NCBI GenBank assembly: GCA_963814985.1
Contig: CAWFFV010000023.1
Coordinates: forward strand, 1-16,961
DNA from: CAWFFV01 sp963814985
GTDB taxonomy: Bacteria > Chloroflexota > Ktedonobacteria > Ktedonobacterales > Ktedonobacteraceae
Direction of reading: 5' to 3'
Length of the DNA stretch: 16,961 nt
Shown: piece by piece, positions 1 through 7,387 of the stretch
Layout: each line of letters begins with the position of its first letter
How positions within the stretch are numbered: position 1 is the stretch's first letter
Made by a program: the position numbers and the translations under genes
Notes under the pieces: model-generated
The model's input: only the letters and a program-made list of their open reading frames with translations
Told to the model about the DNA's origin: nothing
Database searches by the model: none

Positions 1-38
1 TCAAATTGAGGTAACAAGGAATACGTATCCCGAGCTTA

Positions 39-130
39 GGCAACGTTTGCTCCATAGAGGTACTTTCTCTATGGAGCGAGTACTATTAAACTAAATAGCT
101 ATTCCATCTGTTGATTGAGTTCGCAGGAAT
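39..130. repeat. Dispersed repeat, copy 1, with hairpin
   Basis: This stretch recurs with substitutions at 4301-4401; both copies share GTACTATTAAACTAAA and GCTATTCCATC. An 11-bp stem (49-59 with 67-77, GCTCCATAGAG) closes a 7-nt loop. The second copy keeps the stem with different loop-side bases, which suggests the structure is selected or that the element is a non-autonomous mobile repeat. There is no coding potential. It runs directly into the CCCCGAAGGGG element that follows. Confidence 0.75.
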
Positions 131-193
131 GGGAAGTGTACCCCGAAGGGGTAGGAACCTCGTTCACGGCGTCACGAGATTCATCGCGCATAT
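131..193. repeat. Dispersed CCCCGAAGGGG repeat, single arm
   Basis: The segment GGGAA-N5-CCCCGAAGGGGTAGG, then CGTTCACGGCGTC and ATTCATCGCGCATAT, matches one arm of the large inverted repeat at 11858-12094. The CCCC/GGGG core can fold as a tiny hairpin. A shorter inverted relic, CCCTTCGGGG, lies at about 249-258. It looks like a solitary or decayed copy of a genome-wide repeat family. Confidence 0.7.
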
Positions 194-786
194 CTTGCCT
201 ATAACAACATTATTAAATATTGAATAGGCATTTCATAAACAGGAAACCATCCCTTCGGGGTCTAATCAACTAGGAGTATCTCCTTGGTAGAGCTGATCTG
301 TTCTGGGTCCAACGGGCGGGATTATTTGCGATATACAGACGTGTGACGGCAAGGGCTTTCTCATACACAAGAACACTTTCGGAAAATATTGGTAAATTTG
401 GTATTAGGTCTGGATCAGAGAACCGCAAGAGTTGATGACAATGATATGGCTTGCATGCGAAGCCTCTCGCTCACATCGCTCATTGGTTTTTGATTACCAA
501 CATCAGCGAGTCTGCAGAAGATCCACTCTTGGTGGGATTTTCTGCCGTCCTCTCATACGAGCCTGATGACCTTATTTTTGATATCCTACAACAGGCTAAA
601 CTGACAGTTTATTCATAATCAAAAAAAAACTTAAACCGACTTTCATAAACATTGATTTTTCAAATAATTATTGGTATTATTATTTTATTAATAGCATTAA
701 CTACAAATACCATTCATTAGTATTGTCATTTCTTTCTGACACTCTATCAACTTTTCTTGTTTTCTTTGCTTAAGGATGAAACATCT
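194..786. other. Non-coding region with AT-rich leader and a short start-less open frame
   Basis: I see no convincing gene here. Positions 445-618 (+) are open for 57 codons. The tail reads like protein (acidic EPDDLIFDILQQAKLTVYS before TAA at 616-618), but there is no ATG and a TGA lies just upstream at 442-444. An ATG frame at 436 covers the first half only, so this could be a frameshifted remnant. From about 600 to 780 the DNA is markedly AT-rich, with an A9 run near 621-629, and probably contains the promoter of the next gene. An AAGGA precedes the ATG at 787. Confidence 0.45.
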
Positions 787-1566
787 ATGACATACAACAA
801 GAAAGATATTATGATACTGATATGCGTTCATGTTGGAGGAGAGGATGCCAAACCTTTTTAGAACGGAATTTGCACCATATCATCTTCGGAGCTATTATCA
901 TTGCGATTATTCTCGCGAACAGATTTCTTCCCCGCTTAATGGTGTACCTGTTGACTAAACGAGTCGTACGTATCGTAATTGGTACACTGCTACTTGTTGG
1001 TGGCCTTATCTTCGGGATAACTTCCCACATTGTACCTTACCAGCATCTTACGGAGCAAAGTCCCGGCGTCTTGTTTCCCCATATTAATGCTCAAGATGAT
1101 GGCAATGTCTATATTCAGGACTTCAGTCATCCTGGTACCTTTTATATCATACATGAGGCTGGGATTTTAGCCCACCCATTGGTGCTGATACCTTTCAGAA
1201 TAATGTTAGTATCACTTCTCTAACCTACTCGAGCCGATATTACAACAGGAGATCCAGATAGATCTTACTAATAGTATCACCTCATCTTCTGGTCTTGATG
1301 CAGGTACGGGCTACACAGTAGAACAGTTTACACTTGCAAATAGCAATGGTCAAAACGAATTTACGTCGGCCACATATCAAGACAACCCCGAAGGGTCTTA
1401 CCAGAACAATTGGCTTACAGGTGGGCGTATTGCAGGAATAGGTGTGATTATTCTGCTGCTTACGTTAGGATTGCCACTATTGATAAAACGTGGGTCGAAG
1501 AAAATTCATACACAGAGCAACCAACGCCTTAATGACTCTGATACGACGCTGTGTCTTAAAATTTAA
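787..1566 (+). pseudogene. Frameshifted membrane protein of unknown function
   Basis: I do not recognise a family. The likely start is ATG 787, preceded by AAGGATG, but that frame stops at 859-861. One extra T in the T5 run at 855-859 would join it to the long frame beginning around 822. That frame has two hydrophobic segments (about IIFGAIIIAIILANRFL and IVIGTLLLVGGLIFGI) and an extracytoplasmic-looking stretch. Sense then moves to another frame near 1172 (GADTFQNNVSITSL) and again near 1240 (TNSITSSSGLDAGTGYTVEQ). It ends in a third hydrophobic helix (GIGVIILLLTLGLPLLI), a basic tail and TAA at 1564-1566. The restored protein would be about 250 residues, with N-terminal membrane anchors, an outside domain and a C-terminal anchor. 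Three breaks mean it is decayed or badly sequenced. Confidence 0.6.
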
Positions 1567-1623
1567 AATCATAAGAAGCAGTAAGTAAATTTTTATTTTC
1601 TATGTATGAAAGAAGGGAATAGG

Positions 1624-1945
1624 ATGCAATTGAAAAGAAAAATACAAGAACAGCCCATTAAAGAACGCTGTTAATCTTTTTATATTTAGTGCGGGTTTAG
1701 CAATTATAGCAATTATGCCCCCTCTAAGTGGTGTTCAATGTTCTAGTGGGGTATGTATAAATTATGTCTATTCCTACTATGGAATAGATGAGCAAACATT
1801 CAAATTGATGTGTGGTATCGCTGTAGTACCCAGCCTTGCAGGAGGGGCGTTTTTTATCAATCGCCACAATAAAGCTCAGGTGGCACTAAAAGATCGTTCA
1901 GTAGGAAAGGGGCCAGAAACAGATGATAAAATGGTGGAACAGTAG
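1624..1945 (+). pseudogene. Small two-helix membrane protein, frameshifted near its start
   Basis: ATG 1624 follows GGAATAGG and reads MQLKRK before running to a stop at about 1675. Dropping one A from the A5 run at 1638-1642 gives a continuous product: MQLKRKYKNSPLKNAVNLF followed by a hydrophobic helix (IFSAGLAIIAIM), a Cys-containing loop (GVQCSSGVCINYVYSYYG), a second helix (LMCGIAVVPSLAGGAFFI) and a charged tail ending at TAG 1943-1945. The uninterrupted part from ATG 1715 lacks most of helix 1, so it is unlikely to be the true start. The whole would be about 106 residues. The family is not recognised. The break could be a sequencing error, a slippage site or a mutation. Confidence 0.55.
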
Positions 1946-2203
1946 CATTGCCATTTGGAATGAAGCTTAGCAACAGGCTAGTCTACTAATAATACTCTCG
2001 CTCTAGGACGACGCTGTTGAAAATACCTAAAATTGGGTGAATTCGTGCCTGTAGAAGCCAAATCAAATTTATGGTGAGTATGCATAAAGCCCTTTTGTGT
2101 GAGGCTTTGGTGCTGATGCTTTTAGCAAAACTTCCTATACACCAGTTTTTAAACGATAAGAGGATTTGAGCAAAACCGAAGTCCTCCAAGGAAAGGAAAA
2201 AGG

Positions 2204-2662
2204 ATGAACAATGATATGTTGCCTAGGGAGGAGTCGTATCTAGGAGAGGAATACGACCTTAGTGGAAAGATTAGGCCCCGGTTTTCGTCTTATCGCCATT
2301 ATATTTGGCAAATCCTTATAGCCATTATCACAGTACCAACTCTACTTTTTGCATTTTTTATGGCTGGACGATTGAGTGAGCAGCCACAAGTTACTCAGAT
2401 CATTGTTAATAAAGGATTAATAGCAGTGCCGACTCAGTCACAAATTGTACTACTAAGATTTCCTACGATTGTACCAACCCCTATGCCAACTTAACCACCT
2501 ATAGTTGGAATACTTACCGGAACATGGCAAGGTCAAGGCACTTACAATCCTGGTGGACCCTCTAGTACGCCAATGGAAGAGATTGATACAGCAGGCTACG
2601 GCCATTTAACTCTGGTGAAAGACTTCCGTGAAGAGTTGCTGCCAGCAACGCACCAAAAGTAG
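2204..2662 (+). pseudogene. Single-pass membrane protein with an in-frame stop
   Basis: ATG 2204 follows GGAAAGGAAAAAGG, a good ribosome binding site. The first 96 codons give a charged N-terminus, one transmembrane helix (ILIAIITVPTLLFAFFMAG, about residues 37-55) and a proline/threonine-rich linker ending at TAA 2492-2494. The same frame then stays open for 55 more codons to TAG 2660-2662, beginning PPIVGILTGTWQGQGTYNPGG. GTWQGQG is the kind of opening seen in lipocalin or FABP-like barrels, so the gene may once have encoded an anchored beta-barrel domain, now cut short at both points. That assignment is weak. As it stands it would make a 96-residue membrane peptide. Confidence 0.5.
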
Positions 2663-2679
2663 CGTCGCCTACTTTCCTC

Positions 2680-2719
2680 TTGACAAAACATATATACATA
2701 CGGTATGTTTGTATATAAT
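2680..2719 (+). promoter_or_regulatory. Promoter of the TetR gene
   Basis: TTGACA at 2680-2685 is followed after 18 nt by TATGTT at 2704-2709. A second candidate -10, TATAAT, lies at 2714-2719. The operator palindrome at 2696-2708 overlaps the spacer and the first -10, so bound repressor should block RNA polymerase. AGGAG at 2721-2725 sits 7 nt before the start codon. Confidence 0.65.
2696..2708. promoter_or_regulatory. TetR operator, site 1
   Basis: ACATACGGTATGT is a 13-bp palindrome around one central base. It is repeated as ACATACCGTATGT upstream of the next gene (3372-3384). The ACATAC half-site resembles the ATACATAC half-sites of the AcrR operator of enterobacteria, and the neighbouring regulator has an AcrR-like recognition helix. 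Confidence 0.75.
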
Positions 2720-2732
2720 AAGGAGATGAGGA

Positions 2733-3344
2733 ATGCGCCGAACAAAAGAAGATGCCGCACTGACACGAGCACAATTGTTAGAGGCCGCCCTGCAATGCTT
2801 TCAGGAAAAAGGATACGTAAGCACTACGCTTGACGATATTGCCCAGAAGGCCGGAACCACACGAGGAGCTATTCACTGGCATTTTGGCAATAAAGCGCAG
2901 TTGTTCAATACGATGGTGCGTGAGCGCTACGCACAGGCCGCCACCATTTTCCAGGAAGCGTTTGCCTCTGGTGAGAGTCCTTTACAGCAACTTCGCCGCT
3001 TTCTGATTTGCTGGATAACCTATGCAGAAGAGGATAGCGACTTTCGCGCTGTATTGGAGCTTTTACAGTTAAAAACCGAGTTTGTTCCTGAGTTGGCCGA
3101 GGGCATGCAAGAAAAAATTCAGGGGATACGTGCCTCGCGAGACATGATTGCATCACTGATTCAGCGCGGCATCGCCACTGGTGAAATTCGACCAGAGATC
3201 AACTCGCAGACAGCAGCACTGGCGGCACTGGGCATGGCAAACGGCATCTCCTCACTATGGCTGATGGACCCGACAAGTATCGAGTTGAAAGTAGTTGCAC
3301 CGGAGAGCGTAAATCTCTTTCTTCAGGGCCTTACCAGAACATAG
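2733..3344 (+). CDS. TetR/AcrR-family transcriptional repressor
   Basis: The protein has 203 residues, typical for TetR. The N-terminal helix-turn-helix (about residues 12-58) reads TRAQLLEAALQCFQEKGY, then TTLDDIAQKAGTTRGAIHWHF and NKAQLF, close to the AcrR/TtgR type. The all-helical C-terminal part should form the dimer interface and ligand pocket; its ligand cannot be read from sequence. The ATG has a clear AGGAG 7 nt upstream. The palindrome in its own promoter recurs before the VOC gene 72 nt downstream, so the simplest model is a repressor of itself and of that gene, released by a small hydrophobic compound. The reading frame is intact, unlike its upstream neighbours. Confidence 0.93.
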   Translation: MRRTKEDAALTRAQLLEAALQCFQEKGYVSTTLDDIAQKAGTTRGAIHWHFGNKAQLFNTMVRERYAQAATIFQEAFASGESPLQQLRRFLICWITYAEEDSDFRAVLELLQLKTEFVPELAEGMQEKIQGIRASRDMIASLIQRGIATGEIRPEINSQTAALAALGMANGISSLWLMDPTSIELKVVAPESVNLFLQGLTRT

Positions 3345-3356
3345 CTTCTCTTTTTT

Positions 3357-3389
3357 TTGTCCGCATTACATACATACCGTATGTATATT
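3357..3389 (+). promoter_or_regulatory. Promoter of the VOC gene
   Basis: TTGTCC at 3357-3362 and TATGTA at 3380-3385 are 17 nt apart; TATATT at 3384-3389 is an alternative -10. The arrangement copies that of the TetR promoter, with the operator filling the spacer and -10. The VOC gene can therefore be transcribed on its own rather than only by read-through. Confidence 0.55.
3370..3386. promoter_or_regulatory. TetR operator, site 2
   Basis: ATACATACCGTATGTAT is a perfect 17-bp palindrome about C3378. Its 13-bp core is the counterpart of site 1, with the central triplet inverted. It is the more symmetric of the two sites and so perhaps the stronger. It lies 30 nt before the GTG start of the VOC gene. 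Confidence 0.78.
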
Positions 3390-3415
3390 TAAAATCAGAA
3401 AGGAATCAAAGAAAC

Positions 3416-4300
3416 GTGCAACCTTCGTTATCACTAGCTACCTGTATCGATCACATTATGATTCGCGTGAACGATGCCATCTATGATCAGGTGTTTTCGC
3501 TGTTCACCGACACCCTCCAATTGCCGATTTCCTGGGATGTCCAAAATTACTATCCACCATTTAAGGCTGGAGGCATTGTCGCTGGCAGCATCAGCATGGA
3601 GATTTTTCGATCAGGGAAACAGCCGCTCTATCCATCTCAGGCTCAGATCTACGGCATTGCCCTGGAAGCGACTCCACTGCCCGAATGCCTGCAAGAATTG
3701 ACACGCCGGGGTATTCCTCATCTCCCTCCTTATGCCATACCGCAAGGATATCTCAGCAATTGGGGCGAATTTTATACGCTCGTCTACCTGGGAGAGTTGC
3801 TAGGCAGCGATCTTTCACAATTCTTCCATGCTGATCAGATAGGTTTAGGTGAGATAGATAGTCTCATCTTTGATCGGGTTTTCCCCCATGGCACGGTCTT
3901 TCTGTTTGAGTTCGATCCGACCTTCTGGAAAATCCCGGAAGAGCGACCGAAAAGGAAGGCACTCCTGCAAGAAAAGCATGGAGGCTCATTAGGACTTGAA
4001 GATATACAAAACCTGATGGTTGGCGTCACAGACCCAAAGCGTGCACAAGCACAGTGGCAGCGCCTGCTTGCACCGCTTGGGCCATCTCATGAAGAAATGT
4101 GGCAGTTCAAAGAAGGACCGGCCATCCGCCTTGTTCCTCATCAGCGAGATGAGATACTGGCAATGACCTGGAAAGTCACCTCTCTTGAGCAAGCACGCGC
4201 CTTCTTGCAGGCAAAAGGCATGCTGGGAGAAGTGACGGCGAACCAGATCACAATTGCACCAGAAACAACCTGGGGACTGACGATTTACCTGATTGAATGA
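3416..4300 (+). CDS. VOC-superfamily (glyoxalase/bleomycin-resistance fold) protein
   Basis: I place the start at GTG 3416, giving 294 residues. AGAAAGGA lies about 11 nt upstream and the operator and promoter lie before it. The frame is open further upstream, back to 3257, but that part overlaps the tetR end and is not needed. Two vicinal-oxygen-chelate-like modules can be seen. The first opens CIDHIMIRVND (His13) and carries SISMEIF (Glu62), plausible metal ligands. The second starts near residue 195 with IQNLMVGVTDPKRAQ and ends at the C-terminus. VOC proteins include lyases, dioxygenases and drug-binding proteins, so the substrate is unknown. Shared control with TetR suggests inactivation or sequestration of the compound that TetR senses. 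Confidence 0.8.
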   Translation: MQPSLSLATCIDHIMIRVNDAIYDQVFSLFTDTLQLPISWDVQNYYPPFKAGGIVAGSISMEIFRSGKQPLYPSQAQIYGIALEATPLPECLQELTRRGIPHLPPYAIPQGYLSNWGEFYTLVYLGELLGSDLSQFFHADQIGLGEIDSLIFDRVFPHGTVFLFEFDPTFWKIPEERPKRKALLQEKHGGSLGLEDIQNLMVGVTDPKRAQAQWQRLLAPLGPSHEEMWQFKEGPAIRLVPHQRDEILAMTWKVTSLEQARAFLQAKGMLGEVTANQITIAPETTWGLTIYLIE

Positions 4301-4401
4301 GGCAATGTTCGCTCCATAGAGGAAGTACCTCTATGGGGCACGTACTATTAAACTAAACGGCTATTCCATCAGTTTCGGGGAGATTCCAAAGAGCAGGAAT
4401 G
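4301..4401. repeat. Dispersed repeat, copy 2, with hairpin
   Basis: This is the partner of the repeat at 39-130, starting immediately after the VOC stop codon. A 12-bp stem pairs 4311-4322 with 4328-4339 around a 5-nt loop, with one G-T pair. The apparent change AGG-loop-CCT relative to copy 1 keeps pairing. Being directly downstream of a gene, the hairpin may also act in RNA 3'-end formation, but there is no T-tract. Confidence 0.75.
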
Positions 4402-4444
4402 TTGGCCGCATCGCGGACTCTCTGGGCAAGATGGGAGATCAGGG

Positions 4445-5359
4445 CTATGACACGGCTGGGGAAACAGCGGCGGATCGGCGCACCCGCCGTGTCTGCTTTT
4501 TCACCTCAATCTGCGCCTCCGTGCAAGTCTGCCCTGCCAGCCAGGCTAGCTTCTGCGCAGTATTAGTCTGGGGCAACGGCGTATAGATGAACAGTTTAAG
4601 GTTGGGATCGTCGGCGACGAGCAGGGTGGTTGCCTGCAAGGCGAGCTGACCAACCAGTGGATGATCAAGTTCCTTCTGGCATGTGTGCGCTTCCGCCACA
4701 TCATGCCGTTGCCACCATTCACGAAACTCAGGGCTGGCCTGCATTAAGCGCTCGCAACGCTCAAGAAACCAGTCCTCACCGATGTTACGCCCGCCACTTG
4801 CGCGAAAAAGGGCGAGCGTTCGCTTCGCCCAGCTTTCCCAGTCGGTGTAGAGTGTACGCTGATCAGGTTGAGTAAACAGAATCAGACCAGATTGCGTTCC
4901 CAATCAGAAAACGCGCCAAAATCTGCAAAAACTTGAGATGCCGCCTGATTCCAGCCAACGATATCCCAACGCTCATTCACGACAAAAGCCGCGGTGCCGG
5001 TCGAGCGCATCAAGCAAGCATTGGAGGTCTTCGCTGATCCGTGGAGTATGGCGCTGTGTGGGGAGCGGGAGCTGCTCGCGGGCCAGAACATACAGATGCG
5101 TGCGCTCGTCGGGCGTCAGTTGGAGCACACGCGCCAGGCTCTCCAGTACCTGGGCCGAAACCTGGATCTCTTGTCCCTGCTCTAGTTTGGTGTACCAGGT
5201 CAGACCGATCCCGGCGACCTGGGCCAGTTCCTCGCGCCGGAGTCCTGGCGTGCGCCTGCGCTTCGTTCCTGCTGGCAGAGCGAATTGGGCGGGCGAGAGA
5301 CGTTCGCGGCGTGTACGCAGAAAATGGGCAAGTTCAGCCCTACGCTGCTCATCTTTCAT
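4445..5359 (-). pseudogene. XRE-family regulator with MmyB-like ligand domain, two frameshifts
   Basis: Read from 5359, the first frame gives an N-terminal XRE helix-turn-helix (LSPAQFALPAG, then LRREELAQVAGIGLTWYTKL and SAQVLESLARVLQLTPDER), as in MmyB-type regulators. It runs out at 4973. The MmyB PAS-like domain continues in another frame from about 5010 (TAAFVVNERWDIVGWNQAA, ending SDWERNLV at 4882). It then returns to the first frame from about 4903 (LILFTQPDQRTLYTDWE, ASGGRNIGEDW, HPLVGQLALQATTLLV). Family order is complete (HTH, then the ligand domain to the C-terminus, about 300 residues in all), so two small indels near 4985-5010 and 4882-4903 break one gene. Relatives often control a divergently placed oxidoreductase; none is next to it here. 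Confidence 0.85.
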
Positions 5360-5794
5360 AGCATTCCTCTTCTCAGGTGGTAGATTTTAGACTAGTTTCT
5401 TTTCGGGAGTTGTTCCGCTCTTCCATCTGCGGCATACTCTTGACATGGAACACGGTAGGCATCGACTGGCAACACCAGCGAGTCGTTTCCAGGCAAGTCG
5501 CGCTTTCCTCTTTGTACTACAACACACAAGGAGACAAAAAACATCCTGAGGAAGCAATTTCAGCATCTGCCAGTTGCGGCAGGCTCTGGCACGCCTTTCG
5601 TTTTCCATCGTAGTTCAAAGCAAGGTCTCTAACCAGTCGCATGAGATGCGATTGCCCTGGCTATTCACCCATACTTCTATGAGAACGTGAGCCATGAAGA
5701 GAGGAACGACTTTCACTGACCATGATGCAGTCCCCTTGCTTTGGCCGCGTCTCTGATACTATAGAAGTTTTCTACAAAGAAAAGAGATTACAGA
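5360..5794. other. Intergenic region between divergent genes
   Basis: I find no convincing gene in this 435-nt gap. A 78-codon open frame at 5377-5613 has no recognisable domain and no ribosome binding site. Weak promoter-like elements for the gene at 5795 are TTGCTT at 5736-5741 and CTATAG at 5759-5764 (17-nt spacer). A TTGACA at about 5441 has no matching -10. Confidence 0.4.
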
Positions 5795-6226
5795 ATGACG
5801 AACGAAACATTTGAGAAGAAGAGCTTGAGTTTGGATGCTGCGAAAGCAATTATTGCCGCTGCAGAGAAGAAAGCTGAATTCATGGGACTCAAGATGGTGA
5901 TTGCTGTCTGTGATGAATTTGGCATCTTGAAAGCGTTCTCCCGCATGAATGGTGCGGCTCTCCTCAGTGTCCAAATCGCACAAAACAAAGCCTATACTGC
6001 CATTGGGTTTGGCATGGCTACTGATGCCTGGTATGACTTCATTAAGAACGATCCTCCGCTGCTGGCAGGTGCTCCCACTGGGATCGAGCGTTTAGTGATC
6101 TTTGGCGGAGGCTATCCGTTGACTGTTGGCGAACAGATTGTCGGAGGAATCGGTGTGAGCGGAGGTCATTACACGCAGGATATGGAAGTCGCGCGGGCTG
6201 GTGTCATTGCTTTTAGTGACCAATAG
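5795..6226 (+). CDS. HbpS/GlcG-like (DUF336) heme-binding family protein
   Basis: The 143-residue product matches the GlcG/HbpS family in length and pattern. It has an N-terminal helix (LSLDAAKAIIAAAEKKAEFM), a strand pair (MVIAVCDEFGILKAFSRMNGA), the AQNKAYTAIGF helix, and the glycine-rich GGYPLTVGEQIVGGIGVSGG signature near residues 106-125. HbpS is a heme-responsive sensor partner in Streptomyces, while GlcG is linked to glycolate use; many members are uncharacterised. There is no signal peptide, so it should be cytoplasmic. It appears monocistronic, with no glycolate genes nearby. The upstream ribosome site is weak (AAAGAGAT). The frame is intact. Confidence 0.9.
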   Translation: MTNETFEKKSLSLDAAKAIIAAAEKKAEFMGLKMVIAVCDEFGILKAFSRMNGAALLSVQIAQNKAYTAIGFGMATDAWYDFIKNDPPLLAGAPTGIERLVIFGGGYPLTVGEQIVGGIGVSGGHYTQDMEVARAGVIAFSDQ

Positions 6227-6505
6227 GTGAGGTGAAAGAAGAGTGCAGGAGAACTCAACACATGTTTGTCTTCTCGGGAGAGTATCTTGCACTCTGTTGC
6301 AGATGCGATTGAAGGTCTTCCTGCACTCTCTTAGTCCCGCTGGAGACACCAGAGTGAGTTCTGTGTAAGAGCCTCGCCCTGAGGGTGATTTTTTCCATTC
6401 AGGTACCGATCCTCTGTTCTTCCTGTTTAAAAGTAATTTGCACCTGAGAGGATGAAGCGGTATATCCAGCACTCAAAAATGAATGGTCTCTCAATAGGAG
6501 AGCAC
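6227..6505. other. Convergent intergenic region with inverted repeats
   Basis: This gap lies between converging genes. AGAGTGCAGGA at 6240-6250 is the exact inverse of TCCTGCACTCT at 6319-6329, and part of the right arm (TTGCACTCT) recurs near 6288. A small hairpin around GCCCTGAGGGT (about 6375-6385) is followed by a T6 run near 6390, a possible weak terminator for the HbpS-like gene. No gene is seen. Confidence 0.4.
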
Positions 6506-6991
6506 TTAGCGCGAGACATGAGCGAGCATCTGCCCATGAAGCAAGTAATGAGTGATGGCTGTTTCCCAGGATGAGATATAGGTCTGGTAATATTCCTGGG
6601 TAAACCCATCAAGGTGGGTATTCCCCTGTGGGGTGAGTGCTGTCAATGTGTACGTGACACGAACTAGAGTCGCCTGCGTCCCCTCGGCTTCACAGGATAC
6701 CTCGATCCTACTCACATGAGAATCTGGTAACACATTGAGATAGCTCACTTGTGCCTGCTCGCCAGCATAAGCAATGATAGTCCAGATCTGGATTGATTTG
6801 TTGGCATGCCGGGTCGTGAAGACAGCGCCAACCTGAGGTACTCCAGAGGCAGGATAGAGCATTTCAGGGTCCCAACCCTGTGCCCAGTGCTTTTCACCAA
6901 GCGGAGAAAACAAGGGAAACACATCATGAGAAGTAGCAGGCAGATGAATGATATGAGATCGTGTGACCTGTTGGGCAATAAAAACCGACAT
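6506..6991 (-). CDS. SRPBCC-superfamily (START/Bet v1-like) protein
   Basis: The 161-residue protein opens with a strand and helix typical of the fold (RSHIIHLPATSHDVFPLFSPLGEKHW). It continues with a central beta-meander (VGAVFTTRH, IQIWTIIAYAGEQAQVSYL, VSRIEVSCEAEG, ATLVRVTYTLTALT) and closes with a long C-terminal helix (EYYQTYISSWETAITHYLL). Such helix-grip proteins bind hydrophobic ligands in an internal cavity; the ligand is not predictable. GAAAGGAAA lies upstream of the ATG. It is 73 nt downstream of the RHH gene on the same strand and may be co-transcribed with it. Confidence 0.82.
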   Translation of the reverse strand: MSVFIAQQVTRSHIIHLPATSHDVFPLFSPLGEKHWAQGWDPEMLYPASGVPQVGAVFTTRHANKSIQIWTIIAYAGEQAQVSYLNVLPDSHVSRIEVSCEAEGTQATLVRVTYTLTALTPQGNTHLDGFTQEYYQTYISSWETAITHYLLHGQMLAHVSR

Positions 6992-7064
6992 GGCAACCGT
7001 TTCCTTTCAAAATCATCCTCACATGAAGAGGGAGAGTGGATAGTACGAGACGAACATACGGTAT

Positions 7065-7367
7065 TCAGGATGACTCGTTGTGTGCAGTCTGGTCGATAAA
7101 TCGATGGCTGGCGCTGGCATCATAGTTCATCCCATAAACTTCCTTGAGCTGCGCAATACGTTTGAGAGTTTCCTCGCCAAAGGGATGTTTTTGCTCGAAA
7201 GCATGTAAAGCCATCCCTTCAAGCAAATCACCAAGGGAGACATCAAAATATTCTGCCAGAGCTTTGAGGACTTTGACCAGGTTCTTTTCCATGCGTGCGC
7301 CAATTTGCACCCGCTCAATGGGAATACGCTGTCCATGTGGACTGAGATTTTCTTCAGCTTGACTCAT
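7065..7367 (-). CDS. Probable ribbon-helix-helix DNA-binding regulator
   Basis: The start at ATG 7367 gives 100 residues. GAGAGG lies 6 nt upstream, whereas the in-frame ATG at 7385 has no ribosome site and lies only about 20 nt from the predicted transcription start. The core looks like a ribbon-helix-helix fold: a strand with alternating basic residues (ERVQIGARM), helix A (EKNLVKVLKALAEYF) and helix B (SLGDLLEGMALHAFEQ). A C-terminal tail of about 40 residues follows (EETLKRIAQLKEVYGMNY). RHH proteins are usually dimeric autorepressors, including many antitoxins, but no toxin-like gene adjoins. A perfect palindrome overlaps its promoter, which fits autoregulation. The fold call is from pattern, not alignment. 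Confidence 0.65.
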   Translation of the reverse strand: MSQAEENLSPHGQRIPIERVQIGARMEKNLVKVLKALAEYFDVSLGDLLEGMALHAFEQKHPFGEETLKRIAQLKEVYGMNYDASASHRFIDQTAHNESS

Positions 7368-7387
7368 CATATTCCTCTCTTTCATAT

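Noticed and set aside
1986..2189. Minus-strand open frame of 67 codons with hydrophobic content
   Set aside because: It begins at a TTG without a ribosome site, has no recognised domain and lies in a gap between plus-strand genes. It might be an old insertion-sequence end, but nothing confirms that.
3257..3415. N-terminal extension of the VOC frame
   Set aside because: It overlaps tetR and runs through the operator and promoter; GTG 3416 has a ribosome site and starts at the fold's first strand.
4630..5390. Several plus-strand frames opposite the XRE regulator
   Set aside because: They are antisense shadows of a recognisable, though broken, gene with complete domain order.
5377..5613. 78-codon frame in the gap before the HbpS-like gene
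   Set aside because: No ribosome site or protein-like pattern, and another frame on the opposite strand is equally open.
7065..7385. RHH gene as an antitoxin of a toxin-antitoxin pair
   Set aside because: Neither neighbour looks like a toxin: one is SRPBCC, the other a phosphatase, and spacing is wide.
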